From: Balaenoptera acutorostrata
Lineage: Eukaryota > Chordata > Mammalia > Artiodactyla > Balaenopteridae
Reading direction: 5' to 3'
Length of the DNA stretch: 64,000 nt
Assembly: GCF_949987535.1 (NCBI RefSeq)
Contig: NC_080067.1
Span: 80,749,985-80,813,984 of the forward strand
Shown: positions 43,855 to 55,200 of the stretch, in pieces
Layout: each line of letters starts with the position of its first letter
Numbering within the stretch: position 1 is the stretch's first letter
Made by a program: the position numbers and the translations under genes
Notes under the pieces: generated by a model
What the model was told of the DNA's origin: nothing
Database searches by the model: none
What the model saw: only the letters and a program-made list of their open reading frames with translations

Positions 43855-46800
43855 AAGTGCCTACTCTCTTAATTCTCAATTAAGTCAGAGAGTCAGTTGT
43901 GCCCTAAGCAAGTAATTTCAAATTCAACTCATCTGATAGAGCAAGGACCAAGCCGTTTGAGAACATGGAGGAAAACGTTCTATGAACATCAGTTCTGGAA
44001 GGCTTGAGCTGGGTATGGAAAGAAGAGTCAAGTTTACTAGCTGGAAAGAGCAGGAACATGACCATCTATGGAGAAGAAACATGATGTGCAAAGGTGGGAA
44101 TGTGTTTGTGAGGGTGGGTGTCGGGGCCAGGCTCTGAAGGGCCTTGTGTGTTGCATAATCATCTGATTCCTGGTGTGCTGATCTTTCAGTTATACCAACT
44201 ATGTGCCCTACCTGCTTTTTCTGAAGAGAAGGCTGAACAACTATACCTAATAAGGCATTCACTCAAGTCCTGCCTTCTTGTGTGGAGACAATTGCAATGC
44301 CCTCCCTGGTCTCTTTGGAAGGAGGGAGCCCAGCTACCTCAAGTTATAGTTTGCAGGCATCCTGCTTTGGGTCTGGCTTGGCTTTGTCCTTCAGCTGCAT
44401 TTGGAAAACATGATTTGGGTGCCCTAGTCTGGGGAGTCACAGATCTCCACAGCTAACTACACTTCAGCCTATTGACCTAAGGGTAAAAGGCCCTGTGTTT
44501 GCTGTTAATTGTGGTTTGGGGATGAATGTTACATGGGTAGTTATAAAGCATGGGGCTCCATGTCATGAAAGGTCCGCTGTCCCCCTGGATGGCCACCCTG
44601 TATAACATAACATGGCTCCGAAGAATAGTGGGTCAAAGCTGTCACCCTAAGAAATCAGGTGGGGACCCAATTTAGGAAGTACAAGGCAGATTCAATAAAT
44701 AGTTATTGAATGCCTACTGTGTGCCAGGTATTTTCAGATGTATTTGCTAATTTGCATGTAAATATTTTCTGAAATGATCACAAATAAGCCCAATTATGAG
44801 ATAACATTGCACTTTCGAAAATATTAAGATATATTTCTTTTAAGTACACTCGAATCAAGACTATGTCATAGTCATAGTGAAGATCAGAGTTCCATTCAAA
44901 ATGAGGCAGCTGTGATAGAACAGAAAGAACTGTGGACCTTGGAGTCAGGAGATCTTGGCTCTATCACTTATCCCTTCTCTAAGCCCCAGCGTCCAAATGG
45001 GGAGAATGAGGTATGTTTTACAGCATTGATTTGTACTGTAAATACCTGACTGAGCTATAAATACTTGGCTGGGCTCCATTCTCTCTGAGTGTGGGGACTT
45101 TTTGAGCTGTGCTTGTCTTTGTGAGGAACCTGGAAACTCTACTCCTAGAGTTATTACAAAATATGATGGCTTCTAAGCTGGGGAGGGGCCTACACCTGAG
45201 CAATGAGGCTCTTAGCTCCTGCACCTGAGCTGACTGCTATGCTAGACTGAGAGCAGAGCTCCCATGAGATGAACTCTCAATGCTGCCAGGCTGGCCAGCT
45301 GTGGTTCCTCCCTACATTGTCTTGACTTTTAAAGCCAAGTGTGACCTCTAGAAGGCTTGTGAGTCTGAATATTGAGTTGACCCTCGGAGGAACCTCTGGT
45401 GGGTACTGCAGCCATCATGTTTTATTGTATCGTCTCTGAAATGTTGGAGCAGATAGTGGCCTATCTCCAGTGAGGCTGGGGAAGCGGAAACTACCAAAGA
45501 AGGAACTTGGGTTACATGGAATGAAGAACTTGCTCTGATTGATGATTAAATAATCGGAGTAGATTAGCCAGGGAGCTGATGGAGGCTCCTTGGGACATCC
45601 CTTAAAGAGGTGAAATGGTCATTTTCAGAGTCTACTCTCAAGACAGGCCCTCACAATCTTCCCAAATAGCAAATGTGTTCAACCAAGTCCTGTATCCTAT
45701 TAAAGGGCAGTAGTTTTTCGAAGGACAATTTTTAGTTGGTAGAACAGGTTATGTAAACCAGAGCCTGCTGCCAAGTGCCAAACACATTTGAGTTCACAAG
45801 AAGTAATTATAGAGCCAGCTCTGGCATGGACCAGATCCTTTGCTTTCCAGCTGAGCAAACTGAGGTCCAGAGCGGGGCAGGTAATTGCATGGTTGCTCAG
45901 CTAGTTGATAGCACTGAGGACCAGAACTGAATTCTTCTGAGTCCAGATTTATAGTTTTCCTCTGCTAGCAATCAAATATGAAGAGCTATAGTCTACAAAA
46001 GGTGCAGTAGCCCCTGTACACAGGCCAAAGTTGGGTCCTGGGCTGGAGGCTTTTTGCAGGGCTGTTGGCCCTTGACTTCTGTAGACCTGGTCCTTCAGCA
46101 AGCTGCTCAGCCTCCACCCCCCCATCATATCCCCAAACCTGGCCCCCAGAAAGGGGTAAGGGTCAGAAGCTTGTCCTACCTTTTGAAAAGCTGTTGAATT
46201 CCTAGCTCCAGCGTTGTCTGAAGGACCACTGATAGAGCTAAGACAAGGCAGAAGAGAAAGGCAAGACGAAAGTGGGGGTTGGCACAGAGGGGATTGTAGG
46301 TGAAAAGGAGGATTAAAAAAAAGTGGTACTCAAGTGGCCGAGGCAGAATGCTGGCTCAGCCTCCAAGAGCATTCCCAAGTTCCCGCCGCTTCCTCTGCTC
46401 TTCAGATATCTCCATTCTTGCCAGCGTCTATGGTGTTCACTTCCCTCTATCCCATCACACCCCCCTCATTCTGTGGCATTTCTTCCCAGGCCACATCTGC
46501 ATGGACCATACCTGTTCTGTGCTCCTTCCCCATTCCCTACTCACTCCTTGTTTCCTGGTATTTACGCTAGAAGTATCTAGATATGATTAAAAAGGGGTAT
46601 GCATGTGTGAGTGTGTCTGTGTGTGTCTGTGTACTTGTCTTCATTCATTGTACTTTTTATTTAAATAACTGGAAAAGCATCTGTGCCCTTTAGGTGGTGT
46701 GAGATAACTTCTAGGAAAAGAGAAACAAATTGTAATGGCTTTGCCAGAGTGGAAAAGGGGCATTTAGAGAAAGACTCTAGCAGTCTCCTCTGGGTCTAAG
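43855..46800. other. Intergenic sequence with MIR remnants
   Basis: A forward MIR lies at about 44915-45010 (TTGGAGTCAGGAGATCTTGG) and a reverse MIR at about 45840-45960 (GAGCAAACTGAGGTCCAGAG). No gene was recognised. Confidence 0.45.
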
Positions 46801-46816
46801 CTCTACAGACAATTTT

Positions 46817-47138
46817 CTTTTTTTTAAAGATGACATCTTTTTTTTTTTTTTTTGATTTATTTGTTATTTTTATCTTTGGCTGTGTTGGGTCTTCGTTTCT
46901 GTGTGAGGGCTTTCTCTAGTTGCGGCAAGCGGGGGCCACTCTTCATCGCGGTGCGTGGGCCTCTCACTATCACGGCCTCTCTTGTTGCGGAGCACAGGCT
47001 CTAGAGCGCAGGCTCAGTAGTTGTGGCTCACGGGCATAGTTGCTCCGCGACATGTGGGATCTTCCCAGACCAGGGCTCGAACCCGTGTCCCCTGCATTGG
47101 CAGGCAGATTCTCAACCACTGCGCCACCAGGGAATCCC
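46817..47138 (-). mobile_element. CHR-type SINE
   Basis: The minus-strand head is GGGATTCCCTGGTGGCGCAG, with B-box GGTTCGAGCCC. A perfect 16-bp target duplication CTCTACAGACAATTTT lies at 46801-46816 and 47139-47154. Confidence 0.95.
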
Positions 47139-47154
47139 CTCTACAGACAATTTT

Positions 47155-47982
47155 AAAGAAAAGTTTTCTAAAAAGGAAAAAAAAAAAAAAGGAAACATAT
47201 GCCAAAATTCATTGAAAAATATCACAACTTTTACTGTAATTTTATTAATGGACACTGTTTTAAAATATTTCAGTTCATGAAAGCTGGAAAACATACATTC
47301 CCTCTGGAATATATAATCTTAAAAATATTTTCAAAACTAACCTTTGAAAATTGGTTACAGAAAGATATAATAATTCACGAGCGTTTTCAGAATTGATAAT
47401 TCTATGAATAGAGAGGTTGAAAGCACACGACTTATTTATCGAGGGTGTGCTAGCTGTTCCATAAATAAGGTTAAAATGTTTGTATGTGCTTCTCAGCTTC
47501 AGAGAAATGGTACATTTCTATGACACATTTGTACATTAAAAGCAACAACAACAAAGAGAAACACCTTTCCTCATTGTTGAAAATTTCCATCAAGACTTGT
47601 TTTGTATCCGTCTCTCAATATGAAATTCCAGCCGTCTCAGCTGTGGCGTGACCACGATGTCCATGCTTAACCCCAAAATAAACAAACAAAAATTGCTGAG
47701 AGATCTACTATATGCCAGTTAACATAATAGGCTATTTTCACCAAAATGGAACCCGCTGTGCTCACCATGGCCTGTCATCTGCCCATCTCCTGTGTTCATC
47801 CATTATGTGGATGGTGCCTTTAGGTCTGTCCTTGGCCGTCCTGTATGGGCTGCAAACTCTGAGGGCTGTCATGGGGAGTATTTTTTCCTAACCAACACCA
47901 TGTCACATAGGGGGAGAAAAACCTATAAAGAACATTTTCCTATAAAAAAGAATATAATTTTATATTTTTAAAATAAAAAGTT
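47155..47982. other. Intergenic sequence, nothing recognised
   Basis: AT-rich sequence without gene signals or a repeat family I can name. Confidence 0.4.
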
Positions 47983-48106
47983 AGGGAGTTCCCTGGTGGC
48001 CCAGTGGTTAGGATTCCGGGCTTTCACTGCCGTGGCCCAGGTTCAATCCCGGTCAAAGACTGAGATCCCACAAGCCGTGCGGTGTGGCCAAAAAAAAAAA
48101 AAAAAG
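47983..48106 (+). mobile_element. Short CHR-type SINE
   Basis: Head GGGAGTTCCCTGGTGGCCCA, A-box TGGCCCAGTGG, B-box GGTTCAATCCC, end GTGGCC and an A-tail. It is the same short class as the element at 1203. Confidence 0.85.
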
Positions 48107-48360
48107 TGAAAATTAACATTAAAGAAAATTGTATACATGTTTCATAGCCCTATCAATTGCTGCAAAAGAATTTTATAATATTCTGTCATCAGGGTCATTC
48201 ATTTCTGGCACTGTGACAAACCCCAGGCATGACTATTAAAAGCAGAGTAAATTAAGCATATTACCTAAACGAAGGTGAATACTGTAGGGTTGTTGTCTTT
48301 TCCCCCTCCAACTTTTTTTCCCCTGCATATAACATTGCAACTATATATCAGTAAAATATT

Positions 48361-48914
48361 ATTTATTTATTTATTTATTTATTTATGGCTGTGTTGGGTC
48401 TTCGTTTCTGTGCGAGGGCTTTCTCTAGTTGCGGCAAGCGGGGGCCACTCTTCATCGCGATGTGCGGGCCTCTCACTATCGCGGCCTCTTGTTGCGGAGC
48501 ACAGGCTCCAGACGCGCAGGCTCAGTAGTTGTGGCTCACGGGCCCAGTTGCTCCGCGGCATGTGGGATCTTCCCAGACCAGGGCTCGAACCCGTGAACCC
48601 TGCATTGGCAGCCAGACTCTCAACCACTGCGCCACCAGGGAAACCCTATTTATTATTTTTATCTTTGGCTGTGTTGGGTCTTTGTTTCTGTGCGAGGGCT
48701 TTCTCTAGTTGCGGCAAGCGGAGGCCACTCTTCATCGCGATGTGCGGGCCTCTCACTATCGTGGCCTCTCTTGTTGCGGAGCGCAGGCTCAGTAGTTGTG
48801 GCTCATGGGCATAGTTGCTCCGCGACATGTGGGATCTTCCCAGACCAGGGCTCGAACCCGTGTCCCCCGCATTGGCAGGCAGATTCTCAACCACTGCGCC
48901 ACCAGGGAAGCCCC
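48361..48914 (-). mobile_element. Tandem pair of CHR-type SINEs
   Basis: Two SINEs in the same orientation (48361-48648 and 48649-48914) lie back to back, each with head and tail. Only the outer flanks carry a target duplication, TCAGTAAAATATT at 48348-48360 and 48915-48927, so one copy entered the tail of the other. Confidence 0.9.
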
Positions 48915-49037
48915 TCAGTAAAATATTTTTGACCTGGATTATAGATTGAATTGCACAATATGACGACTCACCGTGGGAGTGAATTAGCATGCAAATCTGA
49001 ATTATGAAATAGAAAAGTTTTAACTAATCCGATTTCA

Positions 49038-49620
49038 AGTTTTTTTAAAATTATGGTAAAATACACATAACACAAAAGTTACCATTTTAATAATTTTTAA
49101 GTGTACAGGTCAGTGGCATTAAGTATTCTCACAATGTTGTGCAAACATCACCATGATCCATTTTCAGAACTTTTCCATTATCCCAAACTGAAACTCTGTA
49201 CCCATTAATTAATAACTTTGTTTGCCCCTCTGTCCAGCCCCTGGTAACCTCTTTTATCCTTTCTGACTCTATGAATTTGCTTATACAAGTAGAATCATAC
49301 AATATTTGTCCTTTTGTGTCTTGCTTATTTCACTTAGCTTAATGTTTTCAAGGTTCATATGTGTTGTAACATGTGTCAGTATTTAATTCCTTTTTAAGAC
49401 TGGATAATATTCCATTGTATGTACATACTGCATTTTATTTATCCATTCATCTGTTGATGGATGTTTGAGTTATTTCCACCTTTTGGTGACTGTGAATAAT
49501 GCCACTGTGAACGTGGGTATATAACCATCTGTTTGAGGCCCTGCTTTCAGTTCTTTTGGGAGTTGGGAGATGGAGTTTGTGGATCATATGGTAATTCTAT
49601 ATTTAACTTCTTGAGGAATT
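49038..49620 (-). mobile_element. Ancient L1 3'-end fragment
   Basis: Text such as TGTACAGGTCAGTGGCATTA, TGTCCAGCCCCTGGTAACC and GATAATATTCCATTGTATG follows an old mammalian L1 3' end in reverse. It is diverged and has no coding capacity. Confidence 0.65.
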
Positions 49621-51399
49621 CATCTTATTTTAAAACTAATAAGAAACATAAAATTCCTCTGGGTTATCTGTGTTCAAACCTTGAGACGCAAACTCAATGC
49701 AAGCAGCAGCCTCCTTTGGGCCCAGAAGCTCAGCAATGATCAGAAATGGGATGCTGTGGAGGCAGCCACAAAGGGAACTGTTCCAGCGGCTGTGAGAAGC
49801 ACCGACGGAGGCCATCAGTGCACGCTGACTTTGCCAATCAGAGGAAGTCAAAGCATTTAAAAGGCACTTCCACTCTCCAGCTTAGTACAAAGAATGAAGG
49901 ATGACTGGACAAGAAAAAGCCACAAACCAGAAAACAAAAGCTTGGGAGGAATTAGAAGAGCCGTCTATCATCTCCAACCTAGTTCTGAGATAATGGAATG
50001 TGGAAGAATGTTGTCATCACTTGGGATTCAGCTGTTTATGGCAGGTCTGGGCAGGTTGGAAACTGCCAGGTGGGACAGGAGGAGGGCAGATTGGGTTGCA
50101 GCACTTTCCAGGTGCAGTCCAGGTAAACAGGGGTGTGTGTTGGGTCTGAACAGTAAAGCGCCATGTTGGGCTGGGGAAGGTGATGCACAGATCAGACAAC
50201 ACAGGGCGTAAACTTAGAGGATGCTTGATAAATGCAAGATTTTTTTGGTACTTATCAATGCAATATTTACCCAGTTTCTGCAACTTAACTTTCCTTGCAT
50301 CTAATCCATCCATCACATCCCTACCAGAAAAATCTTAAAATCACCACTTGGCACTGACACCTCGCAGTTCAAACTCTTTCACTGGCTGCCCATTATTTAT
50401 AATCATTGCCTCTCAAGCTTGGATAAAAGTAGCCCCAAGGCCATTCTACTGAGGCAGAAAGACCCAAGATAAACCTGGGGCAGCCCCTGCAGCACAAATT
50501 TTACTGGAAAATGTTTGGGGACAAGCATAACTCTTACATCACAATAAACATGGGGAATATTTAGAGTACGATGATATTTTCCATGGAGTTTAAGCATAAA
50601 ACACTGTCCTTCAAGTGGAAGTTGGAGCTTGGCCTCTATGCACACGATACCACAAGAATAAGTTTATTTTCTCTGGCATTAGGGCACCACCCTGGTAGAG
50701 TGTGGGGTGGGAGTGCACAGTTAAACTGCAGCTCCCTAACCTGGGCAGTTAGAACTGCTGGCCCACTCAGAGCCATCTCGCCAACTGGTTCCTGATCTGC
50801 GAAGTTCAGATCACTTTGCTCTTTACTTCTTACTGCTTCTATTTTCAGTCGAGGCATTCTGAACTTTTGGACAATGAATCCAGCTCTGTCACTTCTGGCA
50901 AGTTAACCCCTTTGTGCCTCAGTTTTCTCAGCTGGATAACAGTAGGGTTGTGGGGAGGATTTCGTGAATTAACAAGGTAAGTATTTACATTTCAGTGCCT
51001 GGCTAGCTGTGTGCTTTCTGTACTGTACGTGTTAGGCATCCTACTATTATTTCCTTCTATTGGTACGTGAAGGCTGCCTCTTCTCCTGCCTAACCATTCC
51101 AGTCTTAACCCACTCATCGTGGCCCAGCCCAAGCCCACCTGGTCCTTTGCACGTGCTGTTAGGGGAAGCTCCCCACCCCCGCTCCTTACAGTCAATTTTA
51201 GAACCAGCTCAGGTGTAAAGGATAAGGTGAAAGTCTGAGCATCTGTTCTTCAGTTTATTTGTTCGGCTTCACGGAAACCGCCAGCGTATTGAGATAAGAA
51301 AAACGCAGAATAGTGACATATTGGCCAGTCTCGAATCCGCGTAAGGGGCAAAACTTTAATGAAGGAAAAGTGCGTTTTGTGTGTGCCTCCACGCCCCAC
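49621..51399. other. ITGB5 upstream flank
   Basis: A forward MIR lies at about 50862-51000 (CAGTTTTCTCAGCTGGATAA). No gene was recognised; distal promoter elements cannot be judged from sequence alone. Confidence 0.45.
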
Positions 51400-52067
51400 G
51401 TGCCCTCACTCCCCCACAGAGCGCGTCGCCTCGCGGTAACACTCGCCGGTGCTCCGTCCCTCCGGCGAGCGCGGCTTCGGGAGGACTAGACTGCCACGGC
51501 ACGATTCCCCGCTCCCCGCCGCGGACCCGCTCTCTCTCCTTAAATCCAGCAACCCCAAGTATAATCTCGGCTCGCCCGTGCAGCGTGCCCCTCCCCCTTC
51601 CCGTAGCCCCCAGCTGCTAGGGAAGCCGGGCCAGACGCTACCCCAGGATTTCGACCCCTGCCCTGGCCGCCAGGTGCGCCGGAAGCAACTTCCACCTGGA
51701 TGCCCTCGGCCTCCCGTGCCGGCGGGTCCCCGGGAGGGGCGGAGCTCGGCCCGCCCCGCCTCGCCGTAAACTGACCTTGTGGCAGCGGGGCGGGGGCCGG
51801 GACGGGGAGAGAAGGGGAGGAGTAAGGAGAGGAGGAAAGTGGAGCCCCGCGGGCTGGAGGGAGGAAGAAAAGGGAAGGGGCGGAGGCAACGGGCACAGTG
51901 TACCGGCGCGCGGGGGAGCCTCAGCCCGCGGTGCGTCCCGGAGCCGGAGTCCTCCCTGCACAGAGCCGCCCGCCGGGACCGCCCCGAGCGGCGACACCCC
52001 GGGCGTCCCGGCCGGGGAGCCGGCGCAGCGGCGGCCCCGGGACTCGGCGGCAAGCGCTGCGGGAGGG

Positions 52068-52193
52068 ATGGTGGCGGCGGGGCGCGAGCCAGCGCAGCCG
52101 CCCCCGCCTCCCGCAAGGCCGCGGCCCCCGGCCCCCCGCCCCCGCGCCCCGGCCGCACGCCCCCGCGGAGTCCGCCGCCCGCGCCGCAGCTGA
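52068..52193 (+). other. Upstream open reading frame in ITGB5 5' UTR (41 codons)
   Basis: An ATG in good context (G at -3 and +4) opens a frame encoding a Pro/Arg/Ala-rich peptide with five prolines in a row. It ends at a TGA 15 nt before the ITGB5 start. It is in the mRNA only if transcription starts left of 52068, which is likely but not shown. Confidence 0.45.
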
Positions 52194-52208
52194 GCCGGGC
52201 GCCCCACC

Positions 52209-52278
52209 ATGCCGCGGGCCCCCGCGCCCCTGTACGCCTGCCTCCTCGGGCTCTGCGCGCTCGTGCCCCGGCTCCCAG
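52209..52278 (+). CDS. ITGB5: ITGB5 exon 1: signal peptide
   Basis: The ATG sits in a strong context (CCCCACCATGC, A at -3). It encodes a short Pro-rich start, a hydrophobic core ([13 protein letters not shown]) and a signal-peptidase region ending at Gly, which is split by the intron. The donor is CAG|GTAAGC at 52279, leaving phase 1. Confidence 0.95.
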
Positions 52279-55200
52279 GTAAGCCGTGCCGCTGGCGGTG
52301 CAAAGAAACTTTGTGGCGCACGGAGCCGCCCTTGGCGTCTCGGAGGCGCAGGGCCCCGGGCCGTTGTCTGAAGGTGGGAGGCATCCTCGGGGCACTCCCA
52401 GGTGGCGAGCCGCTGGGGACGGCCCGGTGGGGGGCTTCCGTACTGCGGGCGCCACCCGGCGCACGGCCCGCGGCAGCCCCGCAGGGCTGTCGTCGGCCTC
52501 CGGTCCCCTCCCGGGCGAGGAGGAGCCTTCCTGTGTAAACAGCCCTGCCCGTCTGCTGACCCAGCCTGCGAGCGCCCGCGCCCATTGCGCGGGGAGGGCC
52601 GCCGCCAGCCCCGCGTCGGGATCGGGGCTCTGCACTCCCGGCACAAAGCGGCCCTTGTGGCCGGCCGGGGGCGGCCTGGCTGCTGGGAGGCGCCGAGTGA
52701 TGCCGCCGGTACCCTGGTCCCGGGGAGACGAAGGGCAGCTGGAGGCGCGTGACCCGGAGTCTTCGCTGGAGTCAAAGCGTGGGGGCCAGGGCTACTCCCG
52801 AGGGGGCTAGTCTCCTGGAAGCGCGGGTGTTCAGGCCCTCGTAGCGAATCCTAGAGTTTCACCGTGCCTAGGCCAGCCGCCTTCCTTTAAAGATGTAACC
52901 CCCTCTTTCCTCCCCCAAGCCCTCGCATACCCGAGGGGAGACCCGCGTCCCAAACCACAGCCCCACCTGGGAACCAAGCTCCAGCTGGGAACCAAGTCCC
53001 AGCTGGAACATCCCGATCTGATTCCTTCTGCCTGGCTTTATCCCGGAGTTTACAAACACCCCGTGCAGCACACTGCCTTAATTCTGGAGGATTGATTCTG
53101 GAACGGAGGGCAGGGGGTGTGCAGTTGCACTCGCGCGATACTGCCCGGGGCCGGCGGCTGCGTGAGGAGCCCTCCGTTACCTGCTTTAAGTTTTCGGAGT
53201 TGGGAGGGGGCTGGATGTGGCAGTTGGGAGGCCGCAGCGGAGGGATGCTCTGTTGGGCGCTGGGGCTGCCAGGCAGATGAGCTACCGCCATCCCTTCCCC
53301 CCCCTAAAAGCAGGAAGCTCCAAACTTTCTCCTTTCCCGTAGGAGATAATTGTGTTGGGGTGCTCAATTCACTTTCAAGCCCGAGATTCTTGATTGCTCT
53401 CGTGAAGCAAATGTCTGGCTGCGAGGGAGGGAAGGACTGTCCCCTGCCGTGTCTCATTTACATGAAGGCAGTGGAGGTTTCTGTCTGAGAGAGAGGAGAG
53501 GTGTGGGCAAACAAAAACTTTCTTCAGGGCCTAATTCAAACTTATTACTGTAGCAGGTTTCTTTTTTCACTCCAGAGCTTGGGGTAGATCACCGGTTTCC
53601 AAACACCCATCTGGCAACCAGTGCCCATTGCTGATGTTTTCCTGGGTCCCCAGGGAAAGGCAAAGAGAAGGATGTATCCTGTGTCACACACAGGAGTATA
53701 TCATTGCCAACAGCCCCCTGCTTCCCAAGGACTGTCCTTTAATTTGAAATTATGTCTTTTTTATTTTTGGTGGGAAAACTTCTTTTAATATATATTTTGT
53801 AATGATAATAGAGAGTAGGTTTTCATTTTGAGCAAAAGAAAAAATCTGGTAATCCTATATACATTTTACCTTCTCTTTTTGTTTTCTTTTTAAATCATAA
53901 TGACCCTAATGATCTGTGAAATCCAAAAGTTTGGGAACTGCTGAAGGAGATGACTTCTTAGTTTCCTTACAGTTTGACATTCTGATTTTAGTAAAACCTT
54001 AAATACTTCCAGTTGCAAATAATTCTTTCAATACATTATTTTCCATTTGCATTGTGATTTCTGTTTTTCAAAGTTTGTATACATCTTTCATCTGTGTGTT
54101 TAATCCAGCAGGAAACAGACTTCTAATTTAAGGGGGCTCACTTCAAACAAGTCCCTGGCAGGCTGACAACCCCCATCCCAGGGTTATCTGCTCTCCTTAT
54201 TATCCCCTTGCCGAGGGCCTCCAGACAGGACCCGAAGATATGGTCTTCCCGCATAACCAGGGAAGGGTTTCTCTGGGGTGAGGCCCTTGATCTCTACTAA
54301 GAAGGAGGGAGGAGTGTGGCATTGATCGGGCTGCGGAACTGGAGTCATGTTTGCTATCATTGTTTATTAAAAGGAAAAAAATCAAATGTTCTTCTGGTGA
54401 ATGTCCTGCACGTTAGAATGCTCGAAATCCTAGGAGAGCCCTTTATCCTATTTACTGCGCTCCTGTTGGCAGCACTCCCTCCCCCCATGATTCCGTGGTC
54501 TATGCTGGGGCTGTTGGAATTTGGCCTTGGGTTTGCAGCCCTCCTCAGGTAACCAGACAAAGGTTCAGAAATGCAAACAGGGGGTTTGGTGTGTCGGCTG
54601 CTGTTTACCCTAGGTATTTACACTTCAGCGCCATCATCCTTGAATTAGGGGGACTTTCAATAAAGGGGATTGAGGCAGAAGAGGGCAGGGCCTAATTAGC
54701 TCTAATTAGTATTCCTCTCCTGCTTGTTCTCCATGCTTATTTAGCTACTGAGGCAACGGAGAATTAAAATATCTAAGTAGTTGGCAGAAGGCCCTTTGTG
54801 CCTGCCTATCCTGGTAACTACTTTTTCTCCTCCAGCCAGCTCATGGAAACATTCTGAGAAGTTTTAACATCGTGTGGGATGATTACGCAGTACTTAAATG
54901 ATAGTGCCCCTTTCACGTGGTGGTGTGCAGCTGTGTTAATGGGGTGGGGTCGCTTCACAGGTATTTTCAGTTGGCCGGGGCGGAGGGCTGTGGTGTGTTC
55001 TCTTTCTTTCTAGTTGGAATGGGATTAATGGCCTTTATAAATGTAAAGGAACACTTTATTTATAGGTGCCCATTTGTTTGTGAGGCTGCTGCTTCTATTG
55101 AATGCAGGGTTTGATTCCTGGGCCACATGGTGAAAAGTTTGCTCCCAGACAGGCCTTGACACCTGCCCTGTGGCGGACGCTTGAGGCAGGGCTGTAGAGT

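Larger units (their letters stand above)
51400..53280. promoter_or_regulatory. CpG island promoter of ITGB5
   Basis: A long GC-rich, CpG-dense stretch surrounds the first exon. GC-box (Sp1-type) sequences are seen at 51734 (GGAGGGGCGGAGC), 51751 (CCGCCCCGCC) and 51787 (GGGGCGGGGG), and no TATA box is evident. The start site is probably between about 51850 and 52050, giving a housekeeping-type promoter. The precise start cannot be read from sequence. Confidence 0.8.

Noticed and set aside
47983..48106. tRNA gene suggested by A-box and B-box
   Set aside because: The boxes belong to a tRNA-derived SINE head; no cloverleaf with paired acceptor stem is kept and an A-tail follows.
51406..52775. 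Long minus-strand open frames (up to 412 codons) over the ITGB5 promoter
   Set aside because: High GC content removes stop codons in all frames. The predicted proteins are Arg/Gly/Pro-rich without domains, and the region is a CpG island with a clear gene on the other strand.
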